64,000 bases of DNA from positions 17,772,088 to 17,836,087 of the forward strand of contig OY757014.1 of NCBI GenBank assembly GCA_963580285.1. Reading direction: 5' to 3'. The translations under genes and the position numbers were made by a program. The stretch comes from Lucinisca nassula. Lineage: Eukaryota > Mollusca > Bivalvia > Lucinida > Lucinidae. Under the pieces are notes generated by a model, which was not told the origin of the DNA, made no database searches, and saw only the letters and a list, made by a program, of their open reading frames with translations. Positions 57,119 through 64,000 of this stretch are shown here, in pieces; positions within the stretch are counted from its first letter, which is position 1, and each line of letters starts with the position of its first letter.

Positions 57119-57373
57119 CTAAACGTACCACCCGTCGATGACAAACCCGCCATCGAAGGGTTCCACATCGTCGTATCCCTCCTCGGATCCGGCAGGAATA
57201 ATTCTGTACTGATTATTATAGAGTCCCACATAAGGAGGTTGACAAATATCAGGTTGGGTGAACGGCTTTGTTATAAGTTCAGTAACACTTTGCTCCGGCC
57301 CTTCAATGTTAATTCTAGCAAGGGTCAGAAGTCCTTTGACGGCCGCTCTCAGCATCGCATATACTCTATCCAT
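57119..57373 (-). CDS. Small ORF 3' of pol, unknown
   Basis: 84 aa, ATG start, 284 nt after the pol stop on the same strand, in the position where some LTR elements carry a third gene. The sequence is of normal complexity, with a hydrophobic helix-like N-terminus (about residues 5-20) and an acidic, aromatic C-terminus (EEGYDDVEPFDGG). No signal for envelope, protease or polymerase. It may be real or chance. Confidence 0.3.
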   Translation of the reverse strand: MDRVYAMLRAAVKGLLTLARINIEGPEQSVTELITKPFTQPDICQPPYVGLYNNQYRIIPAGSEEGYDDVEPFDGGFVIDGWYV

Positions 57374-57657
57374 TTTATATCGTTCAATATAACTACAAAA
57401 TAATGCAGTGTAATGTTAATGACGAGTCAGGGTTGCCTGACAGTTCAGTTCACTGGGTCGCGGTTGTAAAATGTTCAAGTTTTAGTTACGCTTAGTTATT
57501 TTTTTAACGGTAAATGTTAGGAGCTTTCAAGAGTTATTTTCGTTGCATTAAGTCCCTGATTAAAAAAAAAAAAAATAAAGATATTTTCTTTAACAGGCAG
57601 TCAACATCTACCATATTTAAGTTTAATGACGAGCATGAATCAAGTTTCAGGCATAGT

Positions 57658-60600
57658 CTATTCAAAACCAAACCGTTTCGGCTGTTTCCGTTGTCTTTGT
57701 GGACGGGTTCCTGCCGTTGCTTTCAGCTGAGACGGATCAGATGGCCCTGTTTTGTCTATTATGTCTCCCTTTTTGCATACCGTGAACACTCCGTTGCCAG
57801 CGAATGTCTTTGAATTGACGGCCTTCGTTTTTGTCCTATCTGTAACAGACTTTCTAATATAGGGAACCCAGTCTGGTATGGCGTCACACTTGTAAGGTTT
57901 TAACCGATCATGGTGTATGACCCGTTTCTTGGTTTCTATTGAACCACAAATCTCATAAAGTAGATCACTTATTTTTTTTTTTACAACAAATGGACCTTTC
58001 CAGGGTTCTCGCTTGAGTTTTGGGTTTAATCCTATTTTCTTTGTACTATCCAAATAATACACTAAATCTCCAATTTTATATGAATTCATTGACACTCGCG
58101 TATCATAATCCCGCTTCTGCTTCTCAACTGATTTCTTTAGATGTGAACGCACATATTCTTGAATATCACTCATTTTATTCCATAAATCCGAAACATATTC
58201 CACCGGAGAAACAGAACAATCTTTTAATCCAGGAAATCCAAACACTAAAGAAACAGGCTGATGTACCTCGCGACCTAGCATAATCTGATTCGGGCTTAAT
58301 CCAGAGCTATCATGTGCACACGACCTATATGCGGACGTCAAAAGTGGTAACTGTAAATCCCAATCCTTCTGATTATCATTGACATAGGCGGAAATCATAT
58401 TTAACAATGTCTTGTTAAACCTTTCTACCATACCATTCCCTGAAGGGTGATAAGGACTGGTTCTTGTTTTATGAATGTCAAGAACTTTACAAACTTCTCT
58501 GAACAGTTCTGAACCGTAATTGCTACCTTGATCTGAGTGAAGTTCAATGGGAACACCAAATCTTGAGAAAAACTCATTAACCAAAACATGCGCCACTGTT
58601 TGTGCGGAAATGTCTTTTACTGGGTAAGCCTCAACCCATTTAGAAAACTGATCTTGAACTATAAGAATATATCTATGTCCTCGATCTGATAAGGGAAATG
58701 GTCCCGTTATGTCGGTTGCTACCCTATCCATTGGAGCACCTACCATATATTTTCCCAGAGGGGCCCTTGTCTTCTTGTTTGGACTTCTCCTAGCACCACA
58801 AACAGAACACTTTTGTATCCAAATCTTTACATACTCCCTCATGCGAAACCAATAAAAGTTAAGTTTTAGTTTGCTCAGAACTTTCTTTACTCCTAAATGT
58901 CCTGAAAACTTTGAATTATGTGCAGCCTGCAACAACTCTTTCCAAAGTTTTCGAGGCGCAATGAGCTGCAAAAAACACTGTCCCTTTAATTTGGGATACC
59001 ACTGTTTATACAATATTCCATCAATCAAAACAAGCTGGTCCCACAAGAGCCACAAATGTCTAGTAACCGGACTTTTTGAAGCAACTGTCTCTCTATCAGG
59101 TCTTTCAATGTTGGATTCTTTCCACTTAATTACAGTTCCCACCTCAGGATCATTTTTCTGGATCTTAGCTAAATCTTTCCGCGAATATCCTACAATGTAT
59201 GATGGCAATCTCACATCATATTGAGTCACATTTCGTTGTCTGGAATGTATGTCACTAACTTGTGTATTCCGAACAAACACCTTATTGTTACTGATACTAA
59301 CAGAACAGAAATGCCGTAAATACATATCCTTTATTGTAGGAAGTCTTGCACAAACTAAGCATAACGCTAAGACTAGCCATTTCACATAGTCTACTACGTA
59401 TGTCCACCAAATTCTAGGCAATCCCCAACTACAGTAGTTATTCCTTCCATTAAGAAAGGTGCGATTTAGTTTAAGAGGCACAACGTTATCATATTTCATA
59501 AATGATGACCATTGCTCATGCTTCTTTAGACAGTCGTGACACCCAGAACAAGGAAGATCCGCCAATATCGTTTGACCATCATAGCAGTCACACACTGATG
59601 GCTCACATACGCGGGATAGAAAATCTGCATTTCCATGCTTACTTCCTGGCCGATGAATAATGGTGAAATCATACTGTGACAAGATCTCTATCCATCTTGC
59701 CATTTGATTCTCGGGCTCCTTGAAGGACATAACCCACCGCAAAGCACTATGATCTGTCCTAATGATAAATTTCCTACCAAGCAAATACTGCTTAAAATGT
59801 TGAATGAAAGTTACTACGGCTAAAAGCTCCCGCCTAGTAACACAATACCTCCGCTGTGTTTTTGTTAATGACTTACTTGCGAATGAAATAGGCCTTTCCA
59901 GTTTCTTTTCTACTTTGTCACAATACTGGATCTGCGAAAGCACACCTCCTATTCCTATGTCTGAAGCATCAGTGTCTAATATGAATAGTCCTTCATCTTC
60001 CGGAAAAGCCATTACTTCCTCACCAGTTAGTGATGATTTTAAATCCTTAAAAGCCTTTTCACAATCATCAGTCCAAATGAATGCTTGTTCGGCCTCTAAC
60101 AAGCGATTCAAAGGCGCAGCTCTTGCAGAAAAGTTCTTGATATAGCGTCTATAATAAGACGCAAACCCAAGGAAAGAACGAACCTGTGTAACTGTCTGGG
60201 GACGCTTCCAATTTTGCACCACACTTACTTTATCCGGGCTGGGTCTTATACCACTACTGGTAATAGAGTGACCGAGAAATGTCACTTCTGAGCGGAACAG
60301 TTCACACTTAGATGGCTTAAGTTTAAATCCTGCACTTCTTAAACGTTCAAAAACCATTCTTATCCTGTCTAGATGAGTCTCAAATGTTTCTGAGAATATA
60401 ATAATGTCATCTAGGTATATCAATAAGATTTTCCACTGTAAACCTCTGAAAATTATCTCCATACAGCGCTGAAACGTTGACGGCGCATTGCACAGTCCAA
60501 ACGGCATTGCATTATATTCGTAAAGTCCGCTTCTGGTCACAAATGCAGTTTTTGATTTATCTTTTTCGGCAACTGATATTTGCCAGTATCCACTTTGCAA

Positions 60601-61917
60601 ATCTAATGTTGAAAAATATATTGCATTCCCAAAATTGTCTAAGCAATCATCCATTCGAGGCAAGGGATACGCATCTTTCAACGTACAGTCATTTAATTTT
60701 CTATAATCAACACATGGGCGAATAGATCCATCCTTCTTCATTACATATACCATAGGCGAAGCCCAGGGTGAAGACGATTCACGAATAACACCAGCTTGAA
60801 TCTGTTCTTGAATAATGTCATTTTCTTTTCCTGCTAGCATTCTAGGTGGTCGTCTTGCAGCCTGTTTTATTGGATTCGAGCTCCCCGTATTGATTGTATG
60901 TTCAACCACTGATGTTTTACCTAAGTCAGAAGAGGACTTAGCGAATAAGTCAGAATTATCATACAACAATTGAGAAAGTTTATATTTTTGTTCAGAGTTC
61001 AAGTTTTCAGCAGATTTATCAAATAATTCTTTCAAATGCTCTGGCAACTTTTTAATTGAAACATGATTTACCTTGGCACGCATACATCGGGGCTGTCTTT
61101 CTTTCTTTTCGTTGTAATCTACTTCGAATGGAAAAATGTGGGTAACTTCCTCTAATTTTCCTAAAACGGTTCCCTTTTTAACTATTATATCTTCAACAGC
61201 TAAGTTCATTATTCTCACAGGAATTTCACTTGTATCCCTGAGGTCCACTAACGTATTTCCTACCATAACATTTTCAACTTTACAATTTTCGGGTCGTGAA
61301 ATCACTCCAAAATCAGCCCTGTATGTTTTGTTTTCTATTTCCCCTCCGATAACAATTTCACTTTCAGCAGGAATTTTTATAGTCTCTGAGCATAGAACAT
61401 TTGAACAATATTGAGTTTCTTCTAGTATGCATGGGTACCGCTTATTATTTAGGCGAAGTCCAGTTCGCGCGCCAAGGGAATAGTTATGTTCATAAAGAAA
61501 ATCAAGTCCAATCAAACCATCTTCGTGCATATCAGCCACATACATGTCCCACTGAAACAATGTGTTTCGAACAGTGAATTGTATTTCTACCACACCTTCA
61601 ATCTTGAGAGGTGTTTTGTCAGCAACTTCAATTTTAAATGCAGGGTCCGTCTGTCGTAAGTTTAGATCAACAGATGATGCTATTTCATTAAAAGCTGCAG
61701 AAGAAATTATTGTTACTGCACTTCCGGTATCGATTACAAATTTAAAATGTTTAGAATGAATGTTCATTGGGAGAAACATGGTAAAACCAGTTCTTACATT
61801 ATCACAAGCAAGAACTGGTCTGCATTTGACCGAATCTAGGCCGACAGACTCGGTCTTTTTCAGTTTTCCTTTTTTTCTCTTTGATTCACATTTGGTTTTC
61901 TGCCCTTGTCTGGACAT
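57658..61917 (-). CDS. pol: Ty3/gypsy pol: protease, RT, RNase H, integrase
   Basis: 1419 codons from the first ATG, intact. Protease Asp63 in VIDTGSA; RT region about 355-540 with YLDD at 501-504; RNase H with Asp650, Glu697 and Asp722; a Cys-rich linker (771-797); a strongly hydrophobic segment at about 838-857; integrase zinc finger His1000, His1007, Cys1037, Cys1040; catalytic Asp1069, Asp1129 and Glu1165 (D-X59-D-X35-E); a GPF module near 1308; basic C-terminus. It lies in the -1 frame of gag, overlaps it by 58 nt and is probably made as Gag-Pol by frameshifting at 61869-61875, so the listed ATG need not be used. Could supply RT in trans to other elements, although primer and LTR sequences differ from the 21602 element. 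Confidence 0.95.
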   Translation of the reverse strand: MSRQGQKTKCESKRKKGKLKKTESVGLDSVKCRPVLACDNVRTGFTMFLPMNIHSKHFKFVIDTGSAVTIISSAAFNEIASSVDLNLRQTDPAFKIEVADKTPLKIEGVVEIQFTVRNTLFQWDMYVADMHEDGLIGLDFLYEHNYSLGARTGLRLNNKRYPCILEETQYCSNVLCSETIKIPAESEIVIGGEIENKTYRADFGVISRPENCKVENVMVGNTLVDLRDTSEIPVRIMNLAVEDIIVKKGTVLGKLEEVTHIFPFEVDYNEKKERQPRCMRAKVNHVSIKKLPEHLKELFDKSAENLNSEQKYKLSQLLYDNSDLFAKSSSDLGKTSVVEHTINTGSSNPIKQAARRPPRMLAGKENDIIQEQIQAGVIRESSSPWASPMVYVMKKDGSIRPCVDYRKLNDCTLKDAYPLPRMDDCLDNFGNAIYFSTLDLQSGYWQISVAEKDKSKTAFVTRSGLYEYNAMPFGLCNAPSTFQRCMEIIFRGLQWKILLIYLDDIIIFSETFETHLDRIRMVFERLRSAGFKLKPSKCELFRSEVTFLGHSITSSGIRPSPDKVSVVQNWKRPQTVTQVRSFLGFASYYRRYIKNFSARAAPLNRLLEAEQAFIWTDDCEKAFKDLKSSLTGEEVMAFPEDEGLFILDTDASDIGIGGVLSQIQYCDKVEKKLERPISFASKSLTKTQRRYCVTRRELLAVVTFIQHFKQYLLGRKFIIRTDHSALRWVMSFKEPENQMARWIEILSQYDFTIIHRPGSKHGNADFLSRVCEPSVCDCYDGQTILADLPCSGCHDCLKKHEQWSSFMKYDNVVPLKLNRTFLNGRNNYCSWGLPRIWWTYVVDYVKWLVLALCLVCARLPTIKDMYLRHFCSVSISNNKVFVRNTQVSDIHSRQRNVTQYDVRLPSYIVGYSRKDLAKIQKNDPEVGTVIKWKESNIERPDRETVASKSPVTRHLWLLWDQLVLIDGILYKQWYPKLKGQCFLQLIAPRKLWKELLQAAHNSKFSGHLGVKKVLSKLKLNFYWFRMREYVKIWIQKCSVCGARRSPNKKTRAPLGKYMVGAPMDRVATDITGPFPLSDRGHRYILIVQDQFSKWVEAYPVKDISAQTVAHVLVNEFFSRFGVPIELHSDQGSNYGSELFREVCKVLDIHKTRTSPYHPSGNGMVERFNKTLLNMISAYVNDNQKDWDLQLPLLTSAYRSCAHDSSGLSPNQIMLGREVHQPVSLVFGFPGLKDCSVSPVEYVSDLWNKMSDIQEYVRSHLKKSVEKQKRDYDTRVSMNSYKIGDLVYYLDSTKKIGLNPKLKREPWKGPFVVKKKISDLLYEICGSIETKKRVIHHDRLKPYKCDAIPDWVPYIRKSVTDRTKTKAVNSKTFAGNGVFTVCKKGDIIDKTGPSDPSQLKATAGTRPQRQRKQPKRFGFE

Positions 61918-63332
61918 TCATATGCATAATGACCAAATCTGTGACAGTTTAAGCATTCGATATGGTTTTTGTTTGACCCCATCCTATCACTCCTAAAATC
62001 GGGCGGTTTCGGTGTTCCATTTGATATTCCAGCTTCTCTTTGCTTCTGTTTCAACTTGAGGTCAATCAATCTGTCGATCTCTTCAGCGGTATACAATTTT
62101 GGTGCTTCTTTCATATTTGTTTTAACCTGTCGTCTCTGGCCTGACAATTCCTTACTGGAGTCATCTTCAAATTTTACAGATCTCACACGCTGGCTTCTGC
62201 CCATGTCGTCTCTTAGACTATTATAGGTCTCCACCATTTCGCGTGCATCATCGATTGTTCTTGGATCTTTCATCCCAACCGCTACAGCTAGCTGTTGGTC
62301 ACTGAGACCCCTCAGAAAGTATCTCACATTAATTGTCTCTCTGGTAAACTCGTCTGCTGTTGGATAACCTTTATGAACCAAACGCTTAATATCTGCCGCA
62401 TATTCAAGAAGTTTTTCCTTTGGTAATAATTTCCTATTCTCCAGTTCATTAAGGTAGGAAGAGCTAGTACGTTTCTCTCTGAATCTAGATTCAAGCGCCT
62501 TTTTCAGTCCCGAAAATGATTCAGTTATGTCCGGTGATAACTGATTAAAGACATATTCAGCTGCCTCTCCACGAAGACTGCTTATCAGTCGGAAATGTTT
62601 ATCCGTTTCCGTCCATCCACATGCCAATGCCGTTGAGGAAAACGGTTTGATAAAACTATCCCATGACATCTTACCGTCATAGATTAACTGTCTTGGTAAT
62701 GGCACATCATATCTTGTTACTGCTCGTTTTGGTAGCATTCGTTCCCATGGGTCCTCAATAGGCTCTGTTAAAACACCTGGAACATGTATCGAATCACCTC
62801 TGTGCCTTCCTGGAGTACTCACAGGCTCACCAAATGTTGTAGTTGTTGCTGTCGATGTTCGCGGCCCCTCATACATCAACTGTCGACTACCATCGTTAGG
62901 ATTCGCACCTGAGATTACGAAGGGTGGAGATGGTTGTGACATAATGTCATTCTGAAAATGAGCCCGATTGCCAGCTTCATGTTGGGTAGTCTCGACCATT
63001 TGTCTGTAGGTCCGCATTCTCTCTTCCATGCTCTTTATAACTTCATCTTTCTCGCGGCACACCTCCGACAGCTTCTCTTGGCAGGTACTCAAAATATGTT
63101 CACGTTCTTGCTTACTTAACTCTTCCTGCCGTCTCAACAATTCGGATAATTTTGTGCTGTCGGACAAGGACTGCATTCTGGTTTCAACAATTTGCTTGTC
63201 TGCATAAACCAACTTTTCACGAAGCTCTTGAAGCTCTTCTTCCATCCGTTCCATACGAGAACTTTGAATTTCTTCCAACTCTGTGACGTTGGCTTCTTTC
63301 TCTCTGTCTGCAGCTGCTTTCTTTGGACCCAT
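61860..63332 (-). CDS. gag: Gag polyprotein of the giant element
   Basis: 490 aa, ATG with A at -3 and G at +4. A basic N-terminus and a long coiled coil (about 15-130) are followed by a linker with a PFVISGANPND stretch, a Ty3/gypsy capsid-like helical region (about 208-375: PLPRQLIYDGKMSWDSF, then FLRGLSDQQLAVAVG) and one CCHC knuckle C-X2-C-X4-H-X4-C at residues 460-473. This builds the particle and binds element RNA. The C-terminal 58 nt overlap pol. Confidence 0.9.
   Translation of the reverse strand: MGPKKAAADREKEANVTELEEIQSSRMERMEEELQELREKLVYADKQIVETRMQSLSDSTKLSELLRRQEELSKQEREHILSTCQEKLSEVCREKDEVIKSMEERMRTYRQMVETTQHEAGNRAHFQNDIMSQPSPPFVISGANPNDGSRQLMYEGPRTSTATTTTFGEPVSTPGRHRGDSIHVPGVLTEPIEDPWERMLPKRAVTRYDVPLPRQLIYDGKMSWDSFIKPFSSTALACGWTETDKHFRLISSLRGEAAEYVFNQLSPDITESFSGLKKALESRFREKRTSSSYLNELENRKLLPKEKLLEYAADIKRLVHKGYPTADEFTRETINVRYFLRGLSDQQLAVAVGMKDPRTIDDAREMVETYNSLRDDMGRSQRVRSVKFEDDSSKELSGQRRQVKTNMKEAPKLYTAEEIDRLIDLKLKQKQREAGISNGTPKPPDFRSDRMGSNKNHIECLNCHRFGHYAYECPDKGRKPNVNQREKKEN
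61869..61875 (-). other. Programmed -1 frameshift slippery site
   Basis: On the minus strand the gag frame reads A_AAA_AAG, a canonical X_XXY_YYZ heptamer, followed by only two sense codons and the gag TGA (61862-61860). Slipping back one base enters the pol frame exactly. A downstream stimulatory structure was not identified. Confidence 0.75.
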
Positions 63333-63392
63333 ATTTTATTTTATATACACTAAACACGGTGCAAGTAATTTAATTCAATAAAGGAAGTCCAC

Positions 63393-63635
63393 TTACTCAA
63401 GCTTAAAAACGGCAGGAGGTTCTTCGCTATCGGATTTAGTCAAAGCAAATTTAAGTTTTTCAATTTCAAGTTGTAACTTTTCAATCTTTGAAGTAAAGGC
63501 AGATTTAAGGTTGCACAGCACTTCTGATAAGTTCTTATCCTGCCTTTGAAGATGTTCTATTAAATTTGATTTCTCTAATTCAATTTGTTTAATTGTTTCT
63601 TCCAAATCTTTAATTTCTTCTCTAAAGTCACTCAT
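63393..63635 (-). CDS. Small coiled-coil leader ORF
   Basis: 80 aa, ATG start, 60 nt upstream of gag. Nearly all charged heptads (EEIKDLEETIKQIELEKSNL). No other domain. It may be translated as an upstream ORF or be a detached part of gag. Its final codons overlap a splice-donor-like GTAAGT (63396 downward), but no matching acceptor in phase was found before gag. Confidence 0.45.
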   Translation of the reverse strand: MSDFREEIKDLEETIKQIELEKSNLIEHLQRQDKNLSEVLCNLKSAFTSKIEKLQLEIEKLKFALTKSDSEEPPAVFKLE

Positions 63636-63653
63636 TTTGCAGACTGTCAGTAA

Positions 63654-64000
63654 TTACACCCAGGAAGACTTCTCACCTCCTTGACCAGCTTTTGATTCCT
63701 TTTTGGACGTATCCTCTTCTTTTATCCCTTGTTTTAAACCAACAATTTGAAGTTCTAATTGTTCGATAATTTTGTCTTTCTCACTTTTAATGTCCAGAGC
63801 GAGTTTTCTGTATGTTTCAATCAGTTTCATACTACAAGCATCATGCTCTTCTATCTGTCGCAAAACACGATCTGTTTCATTTTCAGCTTTTATAAGTCTT
63901 GTATCTATTTCGCTTATTCTGTCTTGAAGAGACTTAATTTCCACTAAAACAGAGTCTTGAACTGGTTCACCAGACACATTGGTATTTGTTGCAGAATCTT
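63654..64000 (-). CDS. Coiled-coil leader ORF, truncated by window edge
   Basis: The frame is open from the window edge (no stop in 64000-63978, first visible candidate start only GTG), so the true start lies outside. The visible 115 residues are coiled coil (LVEIKSLQDRISEIDTRLI) with a Lys/Gly-rich end. 18 nt separate it from the next leader ORF; it is in a similar style, suggesting related modules in series. Confidence 0.5.
   Translation of the reverse strand, partial: DSATNTNVSGEPVQDSVLVEIKSLQDRISEIDTRLIKAENETDRVLRQIEEHDACSMKLIETYRKLALDIKSEKDKIIEQLELQIVGLKQGIKEEDTSKKESKAGQGGEKSSWV

Larger units (their letters stand above)
47121..64000 (-). mobile_element. Giant Ty3/gypsy-type LTR retrotransposon, right end outside window
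   Basis: Homology to duplicon A breaks exactly at 47120/47121. Reading on the minus strand: leader coiled-coil ORFs (from beyond 64000), gag 63332-61860, pol to 57658, about 9.7 kb of further sequence, polypurine tract 48004-47990, 3' LTR 47989-47121. At least 16.9 kb are visible; 5' LTR, primer site and second target duplication lie beyond 64000. The domain order protease-RT-RNase H-integrase is that of Ty3/gypsy. Confidence 0.8.

Noticed and set aside
56935..57231. 98-aa frame with C-terminal membrane segment as an envelope remnant
   Set aside because: The Phe run comes from a poly-A tract on the plus strand; overlaps the better 84-aa frame and has no other envelope feature.
63333..63396. 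Splicing of the 63393 leader ORF (GTAAGT) to an acceptor before gag
   Set aside because: The nearest TAG acceptor gives an out-of-frame join and the intron would be under 60 nt.
63644..63676. Intron joining the two coiled-coil leader ORFs (GTGAGA...ACAG, phase compatible)
   Set aside because: Only 33 nt, too short for an animal spliceosomal intron.

Overview
The window looks like repeat-dense DNA from an animal genome, most likely a bivalve mollusc. The grounds are tRNA-derived SINEs ending in GTTAAACCC-type tails, TTAACCC-ended hairpin MITEs, tandem-repeat-bearing elements that end in a hairpin plus TCTTGTT, and Ty3/gypsy coding sequence. The taxon is inferred; no host gene could be identified. 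Nothing bacterial (operons, CRISPR, rRNA) is present.

Layout. 1-2132: a TIR element built of short palindromes, with a second MITE nested in it, then three hairpin MITEs. 2133-11886: duplicon A, a mosaic of hairpin MITEs, a 30-bp minisatellite, tandem arrays and a Helitron-like terminus. 11887-14885: a SINE, a second Helitron-like element and unassigned DNA. 14886-47120: duplicon B, the same segment as A in the same order and orientation, grown from about 9.8 kb to about 32.2 kb. The growth comes from a Helitron-like insertion (16289-18317), a 9.5-kb LTR element (21602-31059), a SINE (33382-33718) and amplification of a tandem array into about 2.15-kb higher-order units (33849-44470). Because A keeps the empty sites, each insertion can be read at base resolution. 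47121-64000: a second, very large LTR retrotransposon on the minus strand, cut off by the window edge.

The most interesting object is the LTR element at 21602-31059. It has two 2,535-bp LTRs with only two differences found by eye, a 5-bp target duplication, a primer-binding site, a polypurine tract and one intact 1161-codon ORF. That ORF encodes a coiled-coil/SCAN-like gag, a CCHC knuckle, an aspartic protease and a complete integrase, but no reverse transcriptase or RNase H anywhere in the element. It appears to be a recently mobilised, RT-less gag-protease-integrase element that would need RT in trans.

The second element (minus strand) is a complete-looking Ty3/gypsy: coiled-coil leader ORFs, gag, a canonical -1 slippery site two codons before the gag stop, and a 1419-aa protease-RT-RNase H-integrase pol. 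It then has about 9.7 kb of 3' sequence before the polypurine tract and 3' LTR, including an intact 276-aa zinc-finger/coiled-coil ORF. Its visible length is already 16.9 kb.

Comparing the two duplicons also shows palindromes that changed in both arms together (a T-A pair became G-C), pointing to arm-to-arm correction of hairpins.
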